This document shows, piece after piece, positions 1-7,499 of a stretch of DNA of 32,034 nucleotides. The stretch is taken from NCBI GenBank assembly GCA_001543015.1, contig LFLC01000033.1, positions 1 to 32,034 on the forward strand. Direction: 5' to 3'. How positions within the stretch are numbered: the first letter of the stretch is position 1; each line of letters begins with the position of its first letter. The notes below the pieces were generated by a model, which saw nothing but the letters and a program-made list of their open reading frames with translations, was not told where the DNA came from and did no database searches. The stretch is from Nitrosopumilus sp. LS_AOA (GTDB lineage: Archaea; Thermoproteota; Nitrososphaeria; Nitrososphaerales; Nitrosopumilaceae). The translations under genes were made by a program, and so were the position numbers.

Positions 1-84
1 AAAATGCTAGTCTCTACAAGGCAAATTCAATTTAGAGAAGATCCATATTTCTCAAGTCCCGATAACTTCACAGAACCGAATTAA
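1..84 (+). CDS. C-terminal end of a gene cut by the window edge (possible)
   Basis: An open frame runs from the first base to a TAA at 82-84 and encodes 27 residues ending DNFTEPN. It holds one ATG (4-6) with no visible promoter in front, so it is more likely the tail of an upstream gene than a mini-gene. The sequence is too short to assign a family. It is followed by a 39-bp gap and then the secreted protein gene at 124. The frame could also be chance. Confidence 0.35.
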   Translation, partial: KMLVSTRQIQFREDPYFSSPDNFTEPN

Positions 85-123
85 GGTACTGTTATAAACC
101 ATTATTTTCTACTTTATACTAAG

Positions 124-1542
124 ATGAACAGATATATTATATTGGGTCTAATCTTGCTTACATTATTTCCATTTATAATATATCAGAATCAGGTATTTGG
201 TGATGAAACACAAGAGTTTCAAATGGAAACAGATAAGATAAATTACGTTCTAGGTGATACAATTAATTTTAATGGAATAGTACCTACTCGTTTATTTGAA
301 GAAAATCATACAACGCAGACACCAATCATAATCATAATATCAAATGAAAATCACGAATGGGTTCCAAAAATAACACCAGATAAAAATCTAAACTATCATA
401 CAGGTTTTAGCTTATCAGAACAGTTAGGATTTACAGAAGGCACATATCATGTGTTTGCATCATATGGTAATTATTTCAAAACCACAGACTTTACAGTAGG
501 AAAACAATTTTCCACATCCGAACCAACAAAACAAGAATCAACATTTACAATCACAACTGATAAAGAAAAATATGCATTTGGCGATAGAGCTTTATTCACA
601 GGATATCTAAAAAATCTTAAAGTATCTTCATATGCTGATGTCAATATTATAAACATACAGATTTTAGATGAGGATAAAAATTTACTTCAATCCAAATTCT
701 ACACACGTGGTAATAATGCAAAATTATCATCAATTCCTTCATTGTATGAGTTTAATGCATTTCCAAGAACAGGTACAGGTTATGCCATAGCTCAAGATAT
801 AGGAATTAATAAACTAAAAACATTAGAACCAAACGAGTATAGGTTTAGTGTATCAATCACACCACGTGACTTTATAGAAAACAAAACATATCACGCAGTA
901 GCAACATATGGTAAGGAAAAAATAGAAACATCATTTGTAGTGTATGATAAATTTGCACATATGACAGATCTCTTTGAAATTTATCTTGACGATACTAATT
1001 ATTCACTCGGTGATACTGTAACCATTACAGGTTTAGCTCCACATGCAGTAGCGGGTGGTGGTGGATCATCAAAAGAAGTAATCAAAGTAACTATTGACAA
1101 ACCAGATGAAAATTCACAAGGCAATCGTGACAATAGTTATGTAATGTACACTATTTCTGAACCTGATGGAGAAAAGGAAACAGGACAAATAAAAGTGGAA
1201 AATGGTGAATTTATCATAGATTATAAGATTTCAGAATATGCAAAATCTGATGATCAATATGAAAAATATACCATACAAACAAAGTGGTCTAATCATTATC
1301 AAGACTTGGATTTTATTGTACAAAAACCACTAAAGGAGTATAATAGACTCACCTATTATGATAACGTGCATGACTGTGAAGCACAAATAGAATTCATACA
1401 TGAGAGATCACAGACACATTTAACCATGTTTAATAATGCTATTCTATTGGAAGGTCATGAAAGAGAATTAGCACTTGAAAAAGCTAAAAATTACAAAATA
1501 GATAATGTTAACAAGTATCAACTTACTGATGATTGTAAATAA
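124..1542 (+). CDS. secreted multi-domain beta-sandwich (Ig-like/MG2-like) protein
   Basis: The 472-residue product starts with a signal peptide (about 1-26: NRY, a hydrophobic stretch, then VFGDE), so it is probably exported. The mature part has at least three copies of a module opening with a D-x-x-x-Y-x-x-G-D-x-x-x-x-x-G pattern: NYVLGDTINFNG near residue 40, KYAFGDRALFTG near 148 and NYSLGDTVTITG near 292. This pattern is typical of MG2/Ig-like beta-sandwiches in thaumarchaeal surface proteins and recurs once in the protein at 10675. A charged helical tail (about 405-472) with two cysteines closes the protein. No catalytic motif is visible; a structural or adhesive cell-surface role is inferred. 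ATG start. Confidence 0.8.
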   Translation: MNRYIILGLILLTLFPFIIYQNQVFGDETQEFQMETDKINYVLGDTINFNGIVPTRLFEENHTTQTPIIIIISNENHEWVPKITPDKNLNYHTGFSLSEQLGFTEGTYHVFASYGNYFKTTDFTVGKQFSTSEPTKQESTFTITTDKEKYAFGDRALFTGYLKNLKVSSYADVNIINIQILDEDKNLLQSKFYTRGNNAKLSSIPSLYEFNAFPRTGTGYAIAQDIGINKLKTLEPNEYRFSVSITPRDFIENKTYHAVATYGKEKIETSFVVYDKFAHMTDLFEIYLDDTNYSLGDTVTITGLAPHAVAGGGGSSKEVIKVTIDKPDENSQGNRDNSYVMYTISEPDGEKETGQIKVENGEFIIDYKISEYAKSDDQYEKYTIQTKWSNHYQDLDFIVQKPLKEYNRLTYYDNVHDCEAQIEFIHERSQTHLTMFNNAILLEGHERELALEKAKNYKIDNVNKYQLTDDCK

Positions 1543-1793
1543 AATATTATTTGTTTCCAAGTTGTAAAATTATGAGTTTAATTGATTGTTCATTGAGGTT
1601 CTGATAGAAAATAATGATCAGATCACCAAAATTCATCATAAAGGGAAATAGAATCGAGATTCAATCAGGTGATTAAATTTATCATCATTGAGATTTAATG
1701 GTGAAAATAAATGGATGGAAAAACAGGAATGAATCAATGATATTACAGCCAGAACACATGTTGGAAAAAGGTTGGATCGGTTAGATTTTATCA

Positions 1794-1847
1794 AATATTT
1801 TAAATGATGCAATGTTTAATATATTCCAAAATGTTACAACGTAACAT
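1794..1847 (+). promoter_or_regulatory. TATA box and palindrome before a small-gene operon
   Basis: A TATA-like ATATTTTAAAT (1794-1805) lies about 30 bp before a perfect inverted repeat, ATGTTAC-AAC-GTAACAT (1831-1847). The repeat contains two ATG triplets. The position, over the predicted transcription start, suits a repressor operator or a 5' hairpin in a leaderless transcript. The regulator is unknown. The 1543-1793 stretch before it shows nothing else recognisable. Confidence 0.4.
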
Positions 1848-1944
1848 GGCAACTAGAAACGTAAGACCATTTGATGGAAAACAATTGCAAAGGATTACAC
1901 TAAAAACAATTTTTAGAAATGACAAAAAAAATAATTTAATGTGA
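1831..1944 (+). CDS. small basic hypothetical protein (37 aa)
   Basis: The frame opens at ATG 1831, inside the palindrome and 25-30 bp after a TATA-like box, as expected for a leaderless archaeal gene. It encodes a basic 37-residue peptide (NVRPFDGKQLQRITLKTIF in its middle) and ends with TGA at 1942-1944, overlapping the GTG at 1941 of the next frame. ATG 1846 is an alternative start. No family is recognised. The overlap with the next gene suggests one transcript with the genes at 1947 and 2280. It could be a chance frame. Confidence 0.35.
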   Translation: MLQRNMATRNVRPFDGKQLQRITLKTIFRNDKKNNLM

Positions 1945-1946
1945 AT

Positions 1947-2255
1947 ATGAGTTTATTACAAGAAAAATCTGTAGAAGCAACTATTGAAGTTGCATATTCA
2001 GATTTAAGAAAATATGATATGAAAATAGAACATCAAAAAACTTGTTCACTTGTAATTAATATCATTAAACATATTTTTGAAAAACATAATATTAAACTAA
2101 ATGAAATATCAATACCTGTAAACAAAAACACAGATGTTGACATATATTTTGAGATCACTTTAGATTCTTTAAGAAATATAAATGATATTAAAAAAGACAT
2201 AATGGAAAAAACAGTAGGCAGTTTGTCTTCGATAGAAATTTTAATTGATGTATAG
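1947..2255 (+). CDS. hypothetical alpha/beta protein (102-104 aa)
   Basis: A small cytoplasmic-looking protein with no signal peptide or membrane segment. Its pattern of strands (VEATIEVAY, SISIPVNK-like) and lysine-rich helices suggests a compact alpha/beta fold. I do not recognise a family. ATG 1947 gives MSLLQEK; an in-frame GTG at 1941 would add two residues and overlap the preceding small frame. The gene at 2280 follows 24 bp later in the same direction, so the two are probably co-transcribed. A long opposite-strand frame (2033-2545) overlaps it but is judged a shadow. Confidence 0.6.
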   Translation: MSLLQEKSVEATIEVAYSDLRKYDMKIEHQKTCSLVINIIKHIFEKHNIKLNEISIPVNKNTDVDIYFEITLDSLRNINDIKKDIMEKTVGSLSSIEILIDV

Positions 2256-2279
2256 TTATAATATTTTGAGGTTTTATAA

Positions 2280-2723
2280 TTGAAAAGAAAATATAAAGTT
2301 TTAATCGATAAAGAAGATTTTAATACATTAAAAAGTGAATTAGAATCACTTGAATCATCAATACGCATTCCTGAATCATCTAAAAAAGAACAAAAACCAA
2401 TTATTAAAATCACTGTAACATTAATCAGTAAGAATAAAGGTGATTTGGTACTACAGACAATTAAATCAAATGATGGTGAAGTTGTAGGTGAACCTGTTGA
2501 TGTTGGAGAGTTTAATGAAAAAATATCTAAATTAAAAATTATCAAAAATAATTTGTTATCTTTAATATTTACTTGGTTAGCATTAACATTATTGAGTATT
2601 GTTTCTAATTTGGATAATTTAACAATATTAAAGATGATTGTGATTCCTGTTTCTGCTATTGCAATATCTTTTGCATTAGTTTTTGCTAAAAAATTACGTT
2701 TATCTATTTATGATGGTGATTAA
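2280..2723 (+). CDS. membrane protein with an N-terminal soluble domain
   Basis: The 147-residue product starts at TTG 2280. Residues 1-85 form a charged soluble domain with alternating strands (ITVTLISKN, DLVLQTI). It is followed by two hydrophobic helices (about 94-112 and 117-135) and a short tail ending LSIYDGD. The soluble part would lie in the cytoplasm if the positively charged N-terminus stays inside. No family is recognised. It sits 24 bp after the 1947 gene, and the pair looks like a small operon. Such two-gene sets of a soluble protein plus a two-helix protein occur in accessory and defence regions, but nothing here proves that role. Confidence 0.6.
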   Translation: MKRKYKVLIDKEDFNTLKSELESLESSIRIPESSKKEQKPIIKITVTLISKNKGDLVLQTIKSNDGEVVGEPVDVGEFNEKISKLKIIKNNLLSLIFTWLALTLLSIVSNLDNLTILKMIVIPVSAIAISFALVFAKKLRLSIYDGD

Positions 2724-2774
2724 TTAAAAAATTTAAACTTTAAATTTTTAAACAACAACCACCATTCAAAATCT

Positions 2775-2848
2775 AGCTGGGTGGGGAATCAAGTTGTCCC
2801 GATGGGCTCATAACCCGTAGATCAATGGTTCAAATCCATTCCTAGCTA
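2775..2848 (+). tRNA. initiator tRNA-Met (CAU)
   Basis: It folds as a full cloverleaf of 74 nt without intron. The acceptor is AGCTGGG/CCTAGCT with discriminator A, the D-stem GGGA/TCCC, the anticodon stem ATGGG/CCCGT around loop CTCATAA, and the T-arm AATGG/CCATT with loop TTCAAAT. The A1-U72 pair and three successive G-C pairs at the base of the anticodon stem are the known marks of archaeal initiator tRNA, which sets it apart from elongator Met or Ile2 tRNAs with the same anticodon. CCA is not encoded. Confidence 0.93.
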
Positions 2849-2981
2849 TAAATTATGACATATATTATTCACTAAATAACATCAGTACAATCAGAATAGA
2901 ATTATGGAAAAATAGAATTGAACCTAAAAATTAAAGAGTAACAAGATCCATTTTATATCATAGTATGATCGCTTCATATTA

Positions 2982-4316
2982 TTGAGAAATAATCACGCTA
3001 TACTTTTATCAATAATTTTGACAGTATCAGTTTTAACAATTTCATTACCGCAAGATGCAGAAGCTACACATCCAAGAAAAATTACAAATCTAACTGGAAC
3101 TGTTGACGACAGAGAAGTAAATCTCTCATGGGACACACCTCAAAAAGGCAATGCACCTCAAGACTATATCATACAGTACAAACAAACTTCATCTAGTTCT
3201 TGGATTACAATAACTGATAGTGTAAGCACTAGGACAAATATTACTATTACTGGATTTACAAACGGGGTATCTTATGATTTTAGAGTTACAGGTGAAACAT
3301 TAGGTAATTCTCTACATAGATACTCTGACCCAATTACATTAATCCCTCAATCAAGTACAACAATACAAACAGTTGATCCACCAACTAATCTTCAAGCTTA
3401 TCCTAAAGATGAATCCATGATTTTAGAATGGAATGCACCAAAAAATACTCCAGTTAGTGATTATGTAATTCAATACAAGAGAAACTATGAGAATGAATAC
3501 ACTCCATTTACTGGTAATGTAAATACAGATACAACTGTTAAAATTACTGGATTGGACAATGAAAGAGAATATCATTTTAAAGTTGCCTCAAAAGCTGGAA
3601 ATATAATAAGTGATTTTACAGATGTAAAAATTGCAACTCCAACTGAAAAATGTTCAGAGCTAGGAGCAGATAATATAGCTAAAAGATGTTATGCAACACA
3701 ATCTCTTATTATTGATCCAAACACAAAGAAATCAAGTAAACAGAATGTGAATGGTATCAAAGGAACAATCAACTTTGAAGACAATGATATTCAAAGTGGA
3801 ATTAATCAAGCTTCTTACTGGTTAACATTTAGAGATAATGCATTTACGAAAACATCTATTATTATGGAAGTTGGAATTCATGGTAATTCAGAAGGTTTGA
3901 AATTTGTTTGTGCTGTTGATGGAAAAATAAAATATCATAATTGGAATACCACGCCAAGAAACAATACTAATTACAATTTCCAAATTGAAGAATCTGGCAA
4001 CGATTGGATATTTACTGTAAATGGTGAGAATTGCTACACGTATGAAGATGTTCCAATAAATTTTTATCCTCAAGTATTCAAAAGAGGAACTGAAACTTCA
4101 AGAAACAACCATCCTGATTTTACCCAAGAGTTTGATAATATGAAAATGAAATGGTCAAATGGTATTTGGTATTATGTCCAAGAATTTTTTGGAGATGATA
4201 GTCCAGATTATTTAGAACGTGAATACTTTATTGATTTGTGTGGACGTTCAGGAGGTAGTGTAAGTGAAAACTTTTATCATATAGAAACTGGAAAAGGTGA
4301 GACAAGAAATTGTTAA
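2982..4316 (+). CDS. secreted protein with two fibronectin type III domains
   Basis: The TTG start at 2982 gives 444 residues. A signal peptide covers about 1-28 (hydrophobic ILLSIILTVSVLTISL, then AEATHP). Two fibronectin III domains follow, about residues 32-120 and 133-222, each with the standard W (LSWDTP, LEWNAP), a Y-x-I-Q-Y-K strand and a GL/GF-x-N-x-x-x-Y-x-F-x-V end. The rest (about 225-444) resembles a beta-sandwich carbohydrate-binding or laminin-G-like domain (W-L-T-F-R-D, I-x-M-E-V-G) with several cysteines, but this is a weak guess. It overlaps the next gene by 7 bp, so the two are probably translated together and act at the cell surface. Confidence 0.8.
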   Translation: MRNNHAILLSIILTVSVLTISLPQDAEATHPRKITNLTGTVDDREVNLSWDTPQKGNAPQDYIIQYKQTSSSSWITITDSVSTRTNITITGFTNGVSYDFRVTGETLGNSLHRYSDPITLIPQSSTTIQTVDPPTNLQAYPKDESMILEWNAPKNTPVSDYVIQYKRNYENEYTPFTGNVNTDTTVKITGLDNEREYHFKVASKAGNIISDFTDVKIATPTEKCSELGADNIAKRCYATQSLIIDPNTKKSSKQNVNGIKGTINFEDNDIQSGINQASYWLTFRDNAFTKTSIIMEVGIHGNSEGLKFVCAVDGKIKYHNWNTTPRNNTNYNFQIEESGNDWIFTVNGENCYTYEDVPINFYPQVFKRGTETSRNNHPDFTQEFDNMKMKWSNGIWYYVQEFFGDDSPDYLEREYFIDLCGRSGGSVSENFYHIETGKGETRNC

Positions 4317-5236
4317 AAAAATTACTAATTCCAACAACTCTTAGCGTTATAGTTATAGCTCTAGTTGTCTTCATAGCCTTTGATATGAATACTGATTCTG
4401 AAATAGTACAAATTGAAGAAACTGGAATAAGAGTAATTGATGTATCAGCCCAAATTGAAAAACATGATGCAGATCTTGAAGCAGGAATTCTACCAATGTC
4501 TGAAGAAGATATACTTCTTGTAGAATTAAAGTCACAAGGACGAAGTGACGAGGATATTGAAAAATATTTAATATTTTATGATCCTCCAGAATACGATGAA
4601 ACTTCTCTAGTAATTCCAGATGATTTATTGTTGAGACATTTTATTCATCATGATAAAATGTTTGAAGATGTAACTTACAAAACTTTAGATTATGATTATT
4701 TGAGTAATTTATTTGGTGATGATTATAGTGAGATAGTAATTTACAATATGGAAATCAAACATGATTACTATGAACCTTCATTTCCTTTAAAATTATCTGG
4801 ATTAACTGACGTAACTGAAGAAGAAATTAACGAAGCAAGAATTGAAATTATAAAATGGGTTGATGAAGGTGATGAAACTGCAACTATAATTTTCTTATCT
4901 AAATATTCCATAGATGATGATATGTATAGGAATGAATTTTTCTATCGTGATGGTGGAATTCAAATTAACATATCTCCTAAAGAAGAACTATCAGAAATTG
5001 AAATAAAATCGATGGGTACTTCTAAATACGATACTCCTCTAAATGTCAATCTTAGTAATAATCTTCAAGCTGGTTTAGCATCTTTAGATGATAAAGATTG
5101 GCAGGGTATACTTAACAAAAAATCTTCATTGTGGTTCATTGACAATGAAAATAGTGTTTCTATAAGTTCAACTCTAAACGATGATCAACTAATGAGATTA
5201 GGATTATTACTATCTACTGAAAATCCATTTAGATAA
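4310..5236 (+). CDS. membrane-anchored acidic extracytoplasmic protein
   Basis: The 308-residue product starts at TTG 4310, within the last codons of the fibronectin protein gene. An N-terminal hydrophobic helix (about 7-27, LIPTTLSVIVIALVVFIAF) lacks a clear cleavage site, so it probably acts as a membrane anchor. The rest is strongly acidic (many D/E) with no cysteines and no recognised motif. The translational overlap suggests it works with the fibronectin protein, perhaps as its anchor or partner on the outer face; that is inference. Confidence 0.7.
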   Translation: MLKKLLIPTTLSVIVIALVVFIAFDMNTDSEIVQIEETGIRVIDVSAQIEKHDADLEAGILPMSEEDILLVELKSQGRSDEDIEKYLIFYDPPEYDETSLVIPDDLLLRHFIHHDKMFEDVTYKTLDYDYLSNLFGDDYSEIVIYNMEIKHDYYEPSFPLKLSGLTDVTEEEINEARIEIIKWVDEGDETATIIFLSKYSIDDDMYRNEFFYRDGGIQINISPKEELSEIEIKSMGTSKYDTPLNVNLSNNLQAGLASLDDKDWQGILNKKSSLWFIDNENSVSISSTLNDDQLMRLGLLLSTENPFR

Positions 5237-5361
5237 TATTAAATTTATCATTATGAAGACAGATCCAATGGATAAAGTAAAAATAATTATTAAAATATTT
5301 TTAGTTCATGTCTTGTAGAAATGTTATTTTACTATTAACTATCAAATACCAATTATCTGCT

Positions 5362-5387
5362 GTAATTTCAAAATTACGGTTAAATAG
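5362..5387 (+). promoter_or_regulatory. palindromic operator next to a TATA box
   Basis: An inverted repeat GTAATTT-CA-AAATTAC (5362-5377) ends three bases before a TATA-like TTAAATAG (5380-5387), where the TFB recognition element would lie. The start codon of the winged-helix gene follows 25 bp after the box centre, so the gene is probably leaderless. A protein on this palindrome would block TFB. The adjacent regulator is the natural candidate, by autoregulation. Confidence 0.5.
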
Positions 5388-5407
5388 TTTTTTTACAATA
5401 CCCTGAT

Positions 5408-5719
5408 ATGAGGAATGGAAAATATTTTGAGTATTTTTTAATAATTTTGAATCACCTAATAAACAAAGATTCAATTAATTCGAAATTAACTAAATTTTCA
5501 GAGGAATTAGTTATACCAAAATCATCATTTTATGAAACATTGCATAGGTTAGAAAGAGAGGGATTTATAGAAATAACAATAAAATATTATGATGGAAATT
5601 TTGATCACAGAGTCAAAAAAATATTACAAATCAGTGTCCAACCAAAAGGTATTGATTTTTTTTGGAGAAATGTGACCAATGTTGATACATCCAAATTAGA
5701 AAAAAGTGTCCATGATTAG
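5408..5719 (+). CDS. small winged-helix DNA-binding regulator
   Basis: The 103-residue protein carries a winged-helix fold. An N-terminal helix (YFEYFLIILNHLI) is followed by a helix-turn-helix (about 28-55; IPKSSFYETLHRLEREGF is the recognition part) and a wing (IEITIKYYDGNFDHRVKKILQ strands). The layout is like PadR/MarR-type small archaeal regulators but lacks their C-terminal dimer helix. It probably binds DNA as a dimer; the palindrome just upstream suggests autoregulation. Two small genes follow at 5756 and 5901. Ligand and targets cannot be told from sequence. Confidence 0.7.
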   Translation: MRNGKYFEYFLIILNHLINKDSINSKLTKFSEELVIPKSSFYETLHRLEREGFIEITIKYYDGNFDHRVKKILQISVQPKGIDFFWRNVTNVDTSKLEKSVHD

Positions 5720-5755
5720 ATATACGCTTATAATGATTTTTTGTAAAAAATCAAT

Positions 5756-5893
5756 ATGATTCACATTGTCAATAAAGAACAAAAAATGAAAGAGATATTC
5801 GAAATAGCTCAAAAAGTAAAAAGTGGGAAAATAGTACCTGCAAACACATATGACAGTATTGATGATTTTGCAAATAAATTGAGATCAAAGTGA
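5756..5893 (+). CDS. small hypothetical protein (45 aa)
   Basis: ATG 5756 to TGA 5893 encodes 45 residues, mostly helical and charged (MKEIFEIAQKVKSGKIVPA), ending FANKLRSK. The pattern suits a short helix-loop-helix peptide. It lies 36 bp after the winged-helix gene and 7 bp before the next gene, so the three could share a transcript. No family is recognised. The tight spacing is the main support that it is real. Confidence 0.45.
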   Translation: MIHIVNKEQKMKEIFEIAQKVKSGKIVPANTYDSIDDFANKLRSK

Positions 5894-5900
5894 TTCTAAA

Positions 5901-6155
5901 ATGTGGGGAATCATAGTAGTAAACCAAAAAGATAATGATTTATTATTTGAATTACCAAAAGAATCATTTGAAGAAGTCATAAGTTATTTTACTGATATGA
6001 GAAATAAATTCTCAAAATTTGATAAAACTGTTTTTTGTAGTAGTGGTATTCATCAAATAGAATCATATGATAAGGATGGTCAAAGACTTTCAATACATTA
6101 TCACATAGATAATGAGGATAAAATATTCAAAATAACTAAAGCTGAGTTATGGTGA
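5901..6155 (+). CDS. small hypothetical protein (84 aa)
   Basis: The ATG at 5901 opens an 84-residue protein with a helical segment (SFEEVISYFTDMRNKFSKF) between beta strands (WGIIVVNQ, RLSIHYHI, KIFKITKAELW). One cysteine, no signal peptide and no membrane segment are present. I do not recognise the family. It ends a cluster of three small genes that begins with the winged-helix regulator at 5408. Confidence 0.5.
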   Translation: MWGIIVVNQKDNDLLFELPKESFEEVISYFTDMRNKFSKFDKTVFCSSGIHQIESYDKDGQRLSIHYHIDNEDKIFKITKAELW

Positions 6156-6346
6156 TTAATTAAAAAAATTCATAACAGAAAGATCCATAATGTATAATTT
6201 ATCAATATAAAGGATCTCTAAGATTATTTGACCTGTAGATGATACAGCATATCTATCAGATAAGTTTAAGATCTACTGCGATCAGAAATTATAGAATGAA
6301 ATCCTCACAAAGTTTCTTCAAAAGTCATTGTGGGGGATTCTATTGT

Positions 6347-6439
6347 TTATAGCACTACTTTGATTATGTCTTTACCAAAGACATAGGCTAGTCCTACAAT
6401 AGTAAGGACTAGTCCAGTAGTGATATGAAATTTTTTCAT
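6347..6439 (-). CDS. single-helix membrane mini-protein (30 aa)
   Basis: The reverse strand from ATG 6439 to TAA 6347 encodes MKKFHI, a hydrophobic helix (TGLVLTIVGLAYVFG) and KDIIKVVL. This is a plausible 30-residue inner-membrane peptide with a basic N-terminus. It resembles in layout the mini-proteins at 9289 and 13625. Three strong inverted repeats cover nearly the whole frame (GTGATATGAA/TTCATATCAC, CTAGTCCT/AGGACTAG, TATGTCTTT/AAAGACATA), so the segment could instead act as structured RNA or DNA. Function unknown. Confidence 0.5.
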   Translation of the reverse strand: MKKFHITTGLVLTIVGLAYVFGKDIIKVVL

Positions 6440-6622
6440 ATCACATCGTTGCATACAAAATTATCATTTGAACCTGTTTGATTCAGATAATTTGACCTGT
6501 AAATTATAAAAAATATCGATCAACTTATCATTCTAATTTACCATGTGAGGTAAAATCATTCTAGAAATCACCAGAACAAAATACTCAAAACTGTTAAATT
6601 TCGCTCAAATTTCTAGTCTTTT

Positions 6623-6743
6623 GGAGGAGTAATCAAGCCTGGCCAAAGTAAGCACATTTGCTTTTGGACATGCAGGACTTAAGATCAAATAATGGGTGAT
6701 CCTGTCTTTCAGGAGTTCGTGGGTTCAAATCCCACCTCCTCCA
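6623..6743 (+). tRNA. tRNA-Leu (UAA) with two introns
   Basis: The acceptor GGAGGAG/CTCCTCC, a long variable arm and T-arm GTGGG/CCCAC with loop TTCAAAT define a class II tRNA with anticodon TAA. Two insertions break the cloverleaf. The first is 21 nt (6649-6669) in the D-arm. It folds as bulge-helix-bulge: CCAA pairs with TTGG, with 3-nt bulges AGT and ACA cut as AG^T and AC^A. Removing it restores D-stem pairs 10-25, 11-24 and 12-23. The second is 15 nt (6684-6698) at the usual 37/38 site and restores the stem CAGGA/TCCTG. CCA is not encoded. Confidence 0.9.
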
Positions 6744-6749
6744 CACAAT

Positions 6750-7136
6750 CTATCTTGGATTTTTGATACCTTTAGAGTTTAGAACTTCGTAGACATCTGG
6801 TAATGAAAATACAAAACCAACATGTACACAATCTTTTTCATCACAGAGCTGGCAGAATAATTCTCCTTTTTGAACTGCAACTTCAGCAATTCTATTTCTA
6901 ATATTGTCTTTTAGTATAACACGATCATCATCGACTGAAATTTTTTCAATCTTTGGAGCATATCTTGCAAAGGTTTTGTCCTTTTGCATCATCTCCTCTA
7001 ACATGTAAGTTACATAACCTGAAAAACTGTTGACCCCTTTCATTGTCAGGTCGTCTTTACTCTTTTGATAAATATCGTGGAATTTATCGTAGACTGTTTC
7101 TGATACTGTAATTGATTTGAATCCGGCTTTTGGCAA
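6750..7136 (-). CDS. ribbon-helix-helix-like protein with a C-terminal Cys/His cluster
   Basis: The 128-residue product uses a TTG start at 7136. The N-terminal half (FKSITVSETVYDKFHDIY, then SFSGYVTYMLEEMM) has the strand-helix-helix pattern of ribbon-helix-helix DNA-binding proteins. The second half has C95-x2-C98-x4-C103-x-H105, a likely zinc site resembling a short SWIM-type finger. A TATA-like box (CATTATATAG on this strand, about 7173-7182) and a small inverted repeat CCTTA/TAAGG (7146-7163) lie upstream. The combination suggests a zinc-bound transcription regulator in the cytoplasm; the target is unknown. The gene ends 7 bp from the tRNA-Leu gene. Confidence 0.6.
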   Translation of the reverse strand: MPKAGFKSITVSETVYDKFHDIYQKSKDDLTMKGVNSFSGYVTYMLEEMMQKDKTFARYAPKIEKISVDDDRVILKDNIRNRIAEVAVQKGELFCQLCDEKDCVHVGFVFSLPDVYEVLNSKGIKNPR

Positions 7137-7286
7137 TTTACTTTTCCTTACCGTACAATAAGGTACTCAACTATATAATGTTTTATTTTAATGGTGCTGT
7201 AGTAGTTATCGGTTGATCTTCTACTTGTTACCCTTAGGTTGATATGAAAATCAAAACTAAAGTATTATTTTATCATAATATTCTAT

Positions 7287-7442
7287 ATGTTTCAATGTCC
7301 TAAATGTGGTTCAAAGTTTACAGAAGAAAAACGTCTAAAAATACATTTTAAAACCCATGAAAAAAGAGATGCAAAAAATAAGATATCAAAGAAAACAACA
7401 ATGCCTGATTTTGATAAACCTGATTTTTCACAGGTAATGTGA
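7287..7442 (+). CDS. single C2H2 zinc-finger mini-protein (51 aa)
   Basis: ATG 7287 to TGA 7442 encodes 51 residues. Residues 4-24 form a classical C2H2 finger (C4-x2-C7-x12-H20-x3-H24) of the form FQCPKCGSKF...IHFKTH, followed by a lysine-rich linker and an acidic tail. The metal ligands and the hydrophobic core (F11, L17) are all present. It probably binds nucleic acid or protein. It lies 57 bp before the HTH/B12-like gene and could be co-transcribed with it. Confidence 0.7.
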   Translation: MFQCPKCGSKFTEEKRLKIHFKTHEKRDAKNKISKKTTMPDFDKPDFSQVM

Positions 7443-7499
7443 GATACGTCAATGTTGGTCTGAATTAGTCTTTATACAATACTATAATCCAAAAGCACT

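Noticed and set aside
2033-2545. 170-codon frame on the minus strand
   Set aside because: It lies opposite two plus-strand genes with better starts, spacing and domain patterns; the length is a result of low stop density opposite AT-rich genes.
1947-2723. Defence operon with an effector-associated small protein
   Set aside because: The two-gene layout is suggestive, but no effector or signature motif is present, so no system is claimed.
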